NCBI GenBank assembly: GCA_947503575.1
Contig: CANNDZ010000002.1
Span: 62,001 to 126,000 of the forward strand
Length of the DNA stretch: 64,000 nucleotides
Direction: 5' to 3'
DNA from: an uncultured Kordiimonas sp.
GTDB lineage: Bacteria > Pseudomonadota > Alphaproteobacteria > Sphingomonadales > Kordiimonadaceae
In this document: in pieces, positions 35,802 to 42,854 of the stretch
Layout: the number at the start of each line of letters is the position of its first letter
Position numbering within the stretch: the stretch's first letter is position 1
Program-made: the position numbers and the translations under genes
Notes under the pieces: generated by a model
Seen by the model: the letters and a program-made list of their open reading frames with translations, nothing else
Told to the model about the DNA's origin: nothing
Database searches by the model: none

Positions 35802-36617
35802 TTAGTCATCACTTGGTGACCAGCTAAAGACAGGCTTGCGCTTTTCCAGGAACGCTTGCACCCCTTCCTGGGCATCAACACCATCATGGGCATCCAGAAA
35901 CATCCTTTCTGATTGTGTGTCATCGTCGACCTGGCCATCAAGAATGCGCTGCATCGTTTGTTTAATGCCATAAAGCGAATATTGCGACAAAGACGCCATA
36001 TGATCTGCAAATGCCAGAACTTCAGTTTCCAATTGCTCTGGCGCAATGCAGCGGTCGACCAACCCCAACGATAAGGCCTCTTCTGTATCCACCAGCCGCG
36101 CCGTGAACAACATGGATTTGGCATTGGCAACACCCACAAGATCCATCAGTTGCTTGGTATCATTCAGCGGATACACCAGCCCTATTTTGGCAGGCGTTAT
36201 CCCTAACCGCGCCCCTTGTGCCGCAAAACGAAAATCACAATGAATGGCAAGGCCGCAGCCACCGCCCACGCAGGAACCAGAAATCTGGGCGATGGTCGGC
36301 TTGGCAGAACGTGCCAGGCTGCGCTGAGCATCACGTATTGCAAGTCGGTTACGCTCTCGCTTTTCGGGGTCTTTGGCAATTGCCTCCAGTTCCGCAAGGT
36401 CAGCGCCTGCACAAAACGCGGCTTCGTTTGATGAACAAACAATAATGACGCGCACTTCATGCGCTGCATCCAGCGCATGAACGGCCATCACCACCCGGCG
36501 CCACATGTCCACCAGCATGGCATTGCGTTTATCAGGGCGGTTCAAAACTATGCGGCCAATGTGGCCGTCGATTTGAGCAAAAACCAAAGCGTTTTGATCA
36601 AATATATCTATCATCAT
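35802..36617 (-). CDS. Crotonase-family protein lacking the usual catalytic glutamates
   Basis: The 271-residue protein has the crotonase fold: RIVLNRPDKRNAM, an oxyanion-hole element AAFCAGADLAEL, then ISGSCVGGGCGLAIHCDFRFAAQGARLGITPAKIGLVYPL. In enoyl-CoA hydratase the two catalytic glutamates lie in G-G-G-C-E-L-A and P-E-I-x-L-G; here these read GGGCGLA and TPAKIGL. Neither glutamate is present, so simple hydration of enoyl-CoA is unlikely, though related proteins are annotated as hydratase/isomerase. It might act as an isomerase, hydrolase or decarboxylase. The gene precedes nothing in an obvious operon and converges with the membrane protein. Confidence 0.85.
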   Translation of the reverse strand: MMIDIFDQNALVFAQIDGHIGRIVLNRPDKRNAMLVDMWRRVVMAVHALDAAHEVRVIIVCSSNEAAFCAGADLAELEAIAKDPEKRERNRLAIRDAQRSLARSAKPTIAQISGSCVGGGCGLAIHCDFRFAAQGARLGITPAKIGLVYPLNDTKQLMDLVGVANAKSMLFTARLVDTEEALSLGLVDRCIAPEQLETEVLAFADHMASLSQYSLYGIKQTMQRILDGQVDDDTQSERMFLDAHDGVDAQEGVQAFLEKRKPVFSWSPSDD

Positions 36618-36625
36618 TAGTCTTT

Positions 36626-36669
36626 CCGTTAAAAGACCGAGTATTGGCCGTTAAAAAAGCGAGTGTTGG
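36626..36669. repeat. 22-bp tandem duplication at the SRAP stop codon
   Basis: Two adjacent 22-base units (36626-36647 and 36648-36669) are identical at 19 positions. The second carries the last codons of the SRAP gene (Q-H-S-L-F-stop on the minus strand). The first would read Q-Y-S-V-F-stop in the same phase, just beyond the stop. It looks like a small, decayed tandem duplication. Confidence 0.85.
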
Positions 36670-37352
36670 CGAACAGTTTCAGGTGGGTTAAGGCACGTTG
36701 GATCATCGACCCGTACATTACCCACGCGCGGGCTGACAGGTCGCCACTGAAACCTGGTTTCCTGCACCCACTCAAAACTATCGATAAATCCGCGCGGTAA
36801 CGGATCATGGGGTTTTAGCCAATCCTCGTATTTATCAGGCGAGACAACCAGTGGCCTTCTGTGGTGCAGGCTTTTCATCGGGCCGGTACTGGCGTCGGTT
36901 ACAATGGCCATCGTTTCCAGCCAGTGGTCGCCGCCCGGTCCGTGCCAAACGGACCAGATACCTGCAAACGCTATCAGCTCCGCATCATGCTGTTCAATAA
37001 AATACGGTTGCTTGCGGCCATCTTCGGTGCGCCATTCATACCAACCACTTGCAGGCACAAGGCACCTTTTGCGCTTTATCGCGGACCGGAAAGACGGTTT
37101 GGCTTCTACTGTTTCAATGCGGGCATTGATCAGCGGCTTATCACCAATTTCCTTTTTCCATTCCGGCACAAAGCCCCATTCCACAGCAGCCAGTTCATTA
37201 ACGCCTTTGTCGGATTGACGAACAACCAGAACAGGTTGTCGGGGGGCAACATTGTAACGAGGCGGGATTGCTGGCCGTGGGTCACCATCTGACAGCGGAA
37301 ACAATTGTTCTATTGCCTCAATTGGCGACGTTAAAACATACCGTCCGCACAT
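36651..37352 (-). CDS. SRAP (HMCES/YedK) family protein for abasic-site protection
   Basis: SRAP proteins form a covalent thiazolidine link between their Cys2 and abasic sites in single-stranded DNA, protecting it at stalled forks. The 233-residue protein begins MCGRYVL, so Cys2 is exposed after Met removal. It contains PRYNVAPRQPVLVV, WGFVPEWKKEIGDKPLINARIETV, CLVPASGWYEWR (the Glu) and SLHHRRPLVV with the active-site His; the family usually has I-H-x-R-M-P there. All key residues are present. GGGGGC lies before the start. It is divergent from the following Nudix gene. The 3' end shows a small tandem duplication described separately. Confidence 0.93.
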   Translation of the reverse strand: MCGRYVLTSPIEAIEQLFPLSDGDPRPAIPPRYNVAPRQPVLVVRQSDKGVNELAAVEWGFVPEWKKEIGDKPLINARIETVEAKPSFRSAIKRKRCLVPASGWYEWRTEDGRKQPYFIEQHDAELIAFAGIWSVWHGPGGDHWLETMAIVTDASTGPMKSLHHRRPLVVSPDKYEDWLKPHDPLPRGFIDSFEWVQETRFQWRPVSPRVGNVRVDDPTCLNPPETVRQHSLF

Positions 37353-37428
37353 GATGCTTGCCCCCGCTTCTGCTTAAGCCCACTATCGCCTGAACCTTGT
37401 TCCACATCTGACCTATTGAGACAAGCCT

Positions 37429-37875
37429 GTGACCGACACCCGAGAAACCCCCAATCGGCCCATTGTGGGCGTAGGCGCTATTGTTATACGAGATGATAAT
37501 GTGTTGCTGATAAAACGCGGTAATCCACCAAAAGCCGGGGAATGGAGCCTGCCCGGGGGCGGTGTTGAACTGGGCGAAACAACCCGGGAGGCAGTCGCCC
37601 GCGAAGTCTTTGAGGAAACGGGGCTGAAAGTCGCCCAAATCGGCCCCCTGGTTGACGCCGTAGACTATATTGAAACAAACGAGAGGGGCGTGCGGTTCCA
37701 CTATGTGTTGCTGGACTATCTGGCGCTTGCACCTTTAGGCCAGCCCAAAGCAGGGTCAGATGCCACAGACGCCCAGTTTTACCATATTGACGCAGCCCTG
37801 GCCCTGCCCTTGTGGTCGGAGACCAAACGCATTATCAAAGCGGCACATGCACTAGCAAATAGCATAATAACCTAA
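37429..37875 (+). CDS. Nudix hydrolase
   Basis: The 148-residue protein has a complete Nudix box, GGGVELGETTREAVAREVFEETGL, with G-x5-E-x7-R-E-x-x-E-E-x-G. It sits after VGVGAIVIRDDNVLLIKRGNPPKAGEWSLPGG, the usual lead-in of ADP-ribose or nucleotide-type enzymes. A following VDAVDYIETNERGVRFHYVLLDYLA fits the same group. The substrate cannot be told from sequence. The start is a GTG at 37429; no strong ribosome-binding site is seen. DUF2842 follows 24 bases later on the same strand, likely in one transcript that ends at the hairpin near 38160. Confidence 0.88.
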   Translation: MTDTRETPNRPIVGVGAIVIRDDNVLLIKRGNPPKAGEWSLPGGGVELGETTREAVAREVFEETGLKVAQIGPLVDAVDYIETNERGVRFHYVLLDYLALAPLGQPKAGSDATDAQFYHIDAALALPLWSETKRIIKAAHALANSIIT

Positions 37876-37899
37876 AGCAATACACGGCGGAGTCAGTCC

Positions 37900-38112
37900 A
37901 TGTCGAACGAGCAAAACAAGCCCTCACCCCGCAGCGGTATTGGCATGGCAGTTATGCTTATCGGCCTGACTTTGTATGCGTTTTTGGCGGCAGGCGTTGG
38001 TAACCTGTTAGATGATTGGCCGCTAGCGATACAGATGACCTATTATCTGATTGCAGGCATTGTGTGGATTTTCCCGGTCAAGAAACTGCTGCAATGGATG
38101 GGTCGGCAGTAA
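37900..38112 (+). CDS. DUF2842 small membrane protein
   Basis: The 70-residue protein has two membrane helices (about residues 14-33 and 44-62) and ends FPVKKLLQWMGRQ. This W-I-x-P-x-K-x-L-L-x-W-M end and the size match DUF2842, an alphaproteobacterial family with no known function. It follows the Nudix gene after 24 bases and precedes a strong bidirectional terminator. GGCGGAG lies upstream of the start. Confidence 0.83.
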   Translation: MSNEQNKPSPRSGIGMAVMLIGLTLYAFLAAGVGNLLDDWPLAIQMTYYLIAGIVWIFPVKKLLQWMGRQ

Positions 38113-38151
38113 ATCCGCCGCATGCACTGGATCAGCCAACATAACTAAAAT

Positions 38152-38180
38152 AAAAAAAGCCCGGCATAAACCGGGCTTTT
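38152..38180. terminator. Bidirectional Rho-independent terminator
   Basis: AAAAGCCCGG-CATAAA-CCGGGCTTTT forms a stem with runs of A and T on either side, so it can stop transcripts from both directions. It lies between the DUF2842 gene (+) and the convergent acyl-CoA ligase gene (-). Confidence 0.93.
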
Positions 38181-38200
38181 CTGTGTGCGTTTGGTCCTGA

Positions 38201-39832
38201 TCAGCCAGCATCGGGGAAGTTGTAGTCCTTAAACTGGTCCCTCAGATCTTTTTTGGAAATCTTGCCCGTCGCGGTGTGCGGAATGTCATCCACCACCACC
38301 ATATCGTTTGGCAGCCACCATTTTGCGACCTTGTCCGATAAGTAGGCATTCATTTCTTCAAATGTGATCGACTTGCCTTCTTCCTGAATGATGATCAAAA
38401 GCGGGCGTTCGTCCCATTTCGGGTGCGGCAAACCGATGACTGCGGCTTCCGCAACCGAATCATGGCCAACGGCAGCGTTTTCAAGATCAATCGAGCTGAT
38501 CCATTCTCCGCCTGATTTGATCACATCCTTCGCGCGGTCAGTGATTTGCATATAGCCATATTCATCAATGCAGGCCACGTCGCCGGTATCAAACCAATTG
38601 TTTTCATCCAGCACGGTACCGCCAGCGCCTTTGAAATAGCTGTCGATAACCCACGGGCCCCGCACCATCACGCGACCTGATGTTTCGCCGTCGCGTGGTT
38701 GAATGACGCCTTCGTCGTCCTGAATGCACATCTCCACACCCAGGACAGAGCGGCCCTGTTTGCACTGGATATCCAGTTTTTCTTCCGCACTCAGGTCCTG
38801 AATGGCGGCGTTTTCACTGCCCAAACTGCCCAGCGGGCTGGTTTCAGTCATCCCCCAGGCATGATTAACGCGCACGCCGTATTTATCCTGGAACGCCTGG
38901 ATCATAGACCGTGGGACTGCCGAACCACCAATGGTCACAATTTCCATTTTGCCAGTGTCTTTACCTGTGGCTTCCAGATATTTCAGCATACCCAGCCAAA
39001 CGGTTGGCACCGCGGCCGTAACCGTAATGCCGTGTTCCATCATCAGACGGTGCAGCACATCTGGTTCATGGTGCGGGCCGTTTAGCACCAGTTTGGCGCC
39101 CGAACCAGCCGCCGCATACGGAATACCCCAGGCATTCGCATGGAACATAGGCACAACAGGCAAAATGACAGAATGTGCGGTAACGCCCAGCGTATCACCA
39201 GCTAACGCAACCAGCGTGTGCAGGAAGTTGGAACGGTGCGAATACAGAACCCCCTTCGGGTTTCCGGTAGTGCCAGACGTGTAACACAGCGCACAAGCGG
39301 TGTTTTCATCAAATGTGGGCCATTCGTAATTGCCATCTTCAGCGCCAATGAAGTCTTCATATGCTACAGCGTTTTTGAGGCTCGTGTCCGGCATATGGTC
39401 TTTGCCGACCATTATGATGAATTTTTCAACGGTTGTGAGATGAGCTTCGAGTTTCTCAATCAATGGCACAAAAGTTACATCAACAAACAGCACCCGGTCT
39501 TCCGCGTGGTTGATAATGTAAATAAGCTGTTCCGGGAACAGACGCGGATTGATGGTGTGCGTGACAGCGCCCATGCCCGACGTGCCAAACCAAATTTCTA
39601 CATGGCGATGGGTATTCCATGCCATTGTACCAACCCGGTCACCCAGCTTTATGCCGTGGCGGCCCAGGGCCTGCGCACACTGACGCGCCCGTTTTGCCAT
39701 GCGTTCGTTATCATAGCTGAACTCACCGCCTTCGGGCAGCATCGAGAATATTTCTCGTTTCGGATGGTTAACTTCAGCATGCGTCAAAAACTTTGTAATC
39801 AGCAGTGGCCATTCTTGCATTTGTCCAAGCAC
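38201..39832 (-). CDS. Acyl-CoA ligase of the AlkK / DmdB type
   Basis: The 543-residue ANL-superfamily enzyme activates a carboxylic acid to its CoA thioester through an acyl-adenylate. It shows the P-loop [16 protein letters not shown], the A8-like [47 protein letters not shown], and the C-terminal catalytic lysine in [10 protein letters not shown]. The N-terminus [11 protein letters not shown] and [17 protein letters not shown] match a group that includes medium-chain ligases and 3-(methylthio)propionyl-CoA ligase DmdB. Sequence alone does not choose between them. The start is a GTG at 39832 with GGGAGAG seven bases upstream, and fits that family N-terminus. It is monocistronic. Confidence 0.9.
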   Translation of the reverse strand: MLGQMQEWPLLITKFLTHAEVNHPKREIFSMLPEGGEFSYDNERMAKRARQCAQALGRHGIKLGDRVGTMAWNTHRHVEIWFGTSGMGAVTHTINPRLFPEQLIYIINHAEDRVLFVDVTFVPLIEKLEAHLTTVEKFIIMVGKDHMPDTSLKNAVAYEDFIGAEDGNYEWPTFDENTACALCYTSGTTGNPKGVLYSHRSNFLHTLVALAGDTLGVTAHSVILPVVPMFHANAWGIPYAAAGSGAKLVLNGPHHEPDVLHRLMMEHGITVTAAVPTVWLGMLKYLEATGKDTGKMEIVTIGGSAVPRSMIQAFQDKYGVRVNHAWGMTETSPLGSLGSENAAIQDLSAEEKLDIQCKQGRSVLGVEMCIQDDEGVIQPRDGETSGRVMVRGPWVIDSYFKGAGGTVLDENNWFDTGDVACIDEYGYMQITDRAKDVIKSGGEWISSIDLENAAVGHDSVAEAAVIGLPHPKWDERPLLIIIQEEGKSITFEEMNAYLSDKVAKWWLPNDMVVVDDIPHTATGKISKKDLRDQFKDYNFPDAG

Positions 39833-39921
39833 AGTAAATCTCTCCCAACTTAAGTACAGCTAAACCAACCTTCATATAGCTTGAGAAGCCCGGTTTGCAA
39901 ACAGCTTGTTAATGCACCCGA

Positions 39922-40320
39922 TTAAGGGGTTTTGCTCTGTATCCCCACTGTTGAGGTTTCGCCAGTGACGCGATTGAGAACGATAATCTGATCCGAGCCG
40001 TCAGTCAGACGAAAATGCAGGAACACCTCTGGGCCAGAAGGCACCATGGTGACCAGTGCCGCACCCGCTGGCACGTCAATATCAAAATCACCCGATGGAG
40101 GCGCAGGCACCAAGCCAACAGATTGGTTGATGGTGGGCATATCCTGCGGGGTGTCACCAGGCTGTTTGTCGCCCGGCCCCATGATAATTTTGTAGAGGAT
40201 CAGCCCCAGCATACCAAGAATTGCCAGACCCAACCCCACCACAATTGCCTTTAACCAAAAGGGGGCGCTTTCCATCACTTCGTCGTCGATAGGCGTGACT
40301 TTCTGATCCGATCCGTTCAT
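39922..40320 (-). CDS. Small single-pass membrane protein, DUF6476-like
   Basis: The 132-residue protein has an acidic N-terminus, one membrane helix (about residues 23-46, AIVVGLGLAILGMLGLILYKIIM) and a soluble C-terminal domain with GAALVTMVPSGPEVFLHFRLTDGSDQIIVLNRVTGE. The layout and place beside rluD resemble the DUF6476 proteins of alphaproteobacteria; this is recalled, not searched. Function is unknown. It is divergent from rluD, with only nine bases between start codons, so the two promoters must overlap or lie inside the genes. Confidence 0.65.
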   Translation of the reverse strand: MNGSDQKVTPIDDEVMESAPFWLKAIVVGLGLAILGMLGLILYKIIMGPGDKQPGDTPQDMPTINQSVGLVPAPPSGDFDIDVPAGAALVTMVPSGPEVFLHFRLTDGSDQIIVLNRVTGETSTVGIQSKTP

Positions 40321-40329
40321 AACAGCCTC

Positions 40330-41322
40330 ATGTCAACCCAAGTTGAAATTTCCGTTAGCGACAGCAACGCTGGCATGCGCCTGGACAAGCTATTGTCAGA
40401 GCATTTGCCAGATATGTCGCGGTCCCGCATTCAGGCTCTTATCAAAGAAGGCTGTGTTGTGGAAGGCGCCTCTGCCAATGGACGTACCATAGTCGCGCCC
40501 TCACGGGCCGTCAAACCCGGAGAGCACTATCATCTATCGGTACCCGAACCAGAGGACGCGGAGCCGCAGGCACAGGCGATCCCGCTAGATATTGTGTTTG
40601 AAGATGACCATCTGGTGGTTGTGAACAAAGCGGCTGGCATGGTGGTTCACCCTGCCCCCGGTAGCCCGGATGGCACGCTGGTGAATGCGCTGTTGCATCA
40701 TTGCAAAGGCTCGCTAAGCGGCATTGGCGGTGTCAAACGTCCTGGCATTGTGCACCGCATCGACAAGGACACGAGCGGCCTTTTGGTGGTGGCCAAGCAT
40801 GATAAAGCCCATACAGGGCTGGCGGAACAATTCGCCGCCCATAGTGTTGACCGCCGATACCGCGCCGTATGCAAGGGTCAGCCTACCCCCATTAAGAGCC
40901 GGATTGAGGGCAACATCGGCCGCAACCCCAATGACCGCAAAAAAATGACTGTGGTACGATCCGGTGGCAAGCCTGCAGTGACGCATTACCAGATGCTTGA
41001 AGGTTTCCAACAATCAGGCCACGCGATCGCGGGCTATATTGAGTGCCGCCTGGAAACTGGCCGAACCCATCAGGTTCGGGTCCATATGAACCATATTGGA
41101 CACCCGCTGGTTGGTGACCCTCTGTATGCGAGCAGTGCCTTACCCTCTTACGTCAAGGGAGAGGCCCGCACGGCGCTGCTGGCCTTTAAAAGGCAGGCGC
41201 TTCACGCCAAAACACTGGGATTTATCCACCCCGTCACAGGAAAAGACTTTAAATTTGACAGTGAAGTCCCATATGATTTCTCACGTCTGCTTGATGGGCT
41301 CAGTCCTTATAAACTGACCTGA
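40330..41322 (+). CDS. rluD: 23S rRNA pseudouridine synthase RluD family
   Basis: RluD modifies uridines in helix 69 of 23S rRNA (1911/1915/1917 in E. coli). The 330-residue protein has an N-terminal S4 RNA-binding domain (RLDKLLSEHLPDMSRSRIQALIKEGCVVEG), the catalytic HRIDKDTSGLLVVAKHD with its aspartate, and a C-terminal ECRLETGRTHQVRVHMNHIGHPLVGDPLY. These are standard RluA-family features, and the S4 domain favours RluD over RluA. The start lacks a good ribosome-binding site; it may be leaderless or weakly translated. It is followed by rpoH after 66 bases. rluD upstream of rpoH is, from recall, common in alphaproteobacteria. Confidence 0.93.
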   Translation: MSTQVEISVSDSNAGMRLDKLLSEHLPDMSRSRIQALIKEGCVVEGASANGRTIVAPSRAVKPGEHYHLSVPEPEDAEPQAQAIPLDIVFEDDHLVVVNKAAGMVVHPAPGSPDGTLVNALLHHCKGSLSGIGGVKRPGIVHRIDKDTSGLLVVAKHDKAHTGLAEQFAAHSVDRRYRAVCKGQPTPIKSRIEGNIGRNPNDRKKMTVVRSGGKPAVTHYQMLEGFQQSGHAIAGYIECRLETGRTHQVRVHMNHIGHPLVGDPLYASSALPSYVKGEARTALLAFKRQALHAKTLGFIHPVTGKDFKFDSEVPYDFSRLLDGLSPYKLT

Positions 41323-41388
41323 CACTGCAGCCGTAAAAGGGGAAAGGCACGATCCAGTGCCGCGTGATCACGGGCGAGGAAACCAGTT

Positions 41389-42258
41389 ATGTCTAGTCAG
41401 TCCAATTTGCCAACTTTGTCGCCAGAGGGCAGCCTTAGCCAATATCTGCAGGATATTCGCAAGTTCCCCATGCTGGAAGCAAACGAGGAATATATGCTGG
41501 CGAAAGCTTGGACCGAACATGACGATAAAGAAGCCGCCCACAAGATGGTGACAAGCCATCTGCGTCTTGTGGCAAAGATTGCCATGGGCTACCGGGGATA
41601 CGGCCTACCGGTTGCTGACCTGATTTCAGAAGGTAATGTCGGCATGATGCAGGCCGTAAAGCGATTTGATCCTGAAAAGGGTTTCCGCCTCGCAACTTAC
41701 GCCATGTGGTGGATCAGAGCCGCCATTCAGGAATATATTCTGCGCAGTTGGAGCCTGGTGAAAATCGGTACAACTGCCGCGCAAAAGAAGCTTTTTTTCA
41801 ATCTGCGGCGGCTGAAAGGCCAGATTGAGGCCGTGGAAGAAGGCGACTTACTGCCTGAAAATGTGACCACCATCGCGGATAAACTGGATGTGTCGGAAGA
41901 CGATGTCATCAGCATGAACCGCCGGATGACTGCCCACGATCATTCGCTAAATGCGCCCCTACGCGCCGATGCGGAAGGCGAATGGCAGGATTGGCTGGTG
42001 GACGAAGCCCCGAGCCAGGAAGCTGTTGCCGCCGACAATGAAGAACGCACCATACGCCTTGGCCTTCTGGAAAACGCCATGTCGGAACTAAACGAGCGCG
42101 AACGCCATATTTTAACCGAAAGACGCCTGGCGGACCCGGCCAAAACACTGGAAGAACTGTCACAGGAATACGGTGTCAGCCGTGAACGTATTCGCCAAAT
42201 CGAAGTGCGCGCGTTTGAAAAAGTGCAGAAACACATGCGGCTTGCAGCCAGCCAATAG
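41389..42258 (+). CDS. rpoH: RNA polymerase sigma-32 factor
   Basis: RpoH directs RNA polymerase to heat-shock promoters. The 289-residue protein has region 2 (HLRLVAKIAMGYRGYGLPVADLISEGNVGMMQAVKRFDPEKGFRLATYAMWWIRAAIQEYILRSWSLVK). The RpoH box QKKLFFNLR lies at about residues 132-140. Region 4.2 has LEELSQEYGVSRERIRQIEVRAFEKVQKHM. The box is specific to RpoH, so the assignment is firm. GCGAGGA precedes the start. Its likely targets in this window are groESL and perhaps ftsH, both with matching promoter-like sequences. It converges with the pseudokinase-partner gene over 78 bases. Confidence 0.97.
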   Translation: MSSQSNLPTLSPEGSLSQYLQDIRKFPMLEANEEYMLAKAWTEHDDKEAAHKMVTSHLRLVAKIAMGYRGYGLPVADLISEGNVGMMQAVKRFDPEKGFRLATYAMWWIRAAIQEYILRSWSLVKIGTTAAQKKLFFNLRRLKGQIEAVEEGDLLPENVTTIADKLDVSEDDVISMNRRMTAHDHSLNAPLRADAEGEWQDWLVDEAPSQEAVAADNEERTIRLGLLENAMSELNERERHILTERRLADPAKTLEELSQEYGVSRERIRQIEVRAFEKVQKHMRLAASQ

Positions 42259-42291
42259 GTTGCAAGGCTGAGGGCTGTTTTTCGCCCCACA

Positions 42292-42325
42292 GTACGGGGG
42301 ATTGAGCGGCCTTTCACCCTCGTAC
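42292..42325. repeat. Inverted repeat between convergent rpoH and membrane-protein genes
   Basis: GTACGGGGG (42292-42300) and CCCTCGTAC (42317-42325) pair over nine bases with one G-T pair and a 16-base loop. No T run follows, so it is at best a weak terminator or mRNA 3'-end structure for rpoH or the opposing gene. Confidence 0.45.
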
Positions 42326-42336
42326 GCAGTTCTGTA

Positions 42337-42846
42337 CTATCTAATAAAGCCTTTGCCTTCTTGGGGCTTCTTCTCTTCTTTATCGCCTAAAACCTCATGG
42401 CTCCATAGGTCGACAAGCATCTGTTTTTGCTGGGTAATTTTCTTGGTTCGATCTTCGTTTAGACCCTGCAAAACAAAAGCTGCAACCAAGGGCCCTACAT
42501 ATACAAGCGCATACCCAATAGCGGCGGCACCAAACATCAGGACAATATTGAAAATGTCGCCTGCGACAAATTCCCAGCCCCTCGCCTTTGCCTGAACCAT
42601 AAAGGGTATCACGCCCGCAACATTACAAAACCCGACACACTGCAATCGCTCGGACTTATGGTCGCCCTTTCCGGTAAAACCCAAAACAATGGTTGGCACA
42701 ACACCAATAGCAAGAGTGATGGCCGCATCAATGCTGTACAAAGCAGATGCTGCAAGCGCGACAACCATCATCGGCCCAAAACCGGAAATCTCCTGCTTTG
42801 GACGACGGCGTCGGCGCACTGCCACGGGTGTTTTTTTCTTGGCCAT
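42337..42846 (-). CDS. Small polytopic membrane protein paired with a pseudokinase
   Basis: The 169-residue protein has a very basic N-terminus (MAKKKTPVAVRRRRRPKQE), two closely spaced hydrophobic stretches (about 25-60), a soluble loop with a cysteine pair (QCVGFCN) and a third hydrophobic region (about 93-120). The C-terminal tail is hydrophilic, ending in KKPQEGKGFIR. No family is recognised. It starts eight bases after the pseudokinase stop and has GAGGAA at a good distance. The tight spacing suggests a physical or functional pairing in the membrane, since the pseudokinase also ends in a membrane segment. It converges with rpoH. Confidence 0.72.
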   Translation of the reverse strand: MAKKKTPVAVRRRRRPKQEISGFGPMMVVALAASALYSIDAAITLAIGVVPTIVLGFTGKGDHKSERLQCVGFCNVAGVIPFMVQAKARGWEFVAGDIFNIVLMFGAAAIGYALVYVGPLVAAFVLQGLNEDRTKKITQQKQMLVDLWSHEVLGDKEEKKPQEGKGFIR

Positions 42847-42854
42847 TCTATTCC

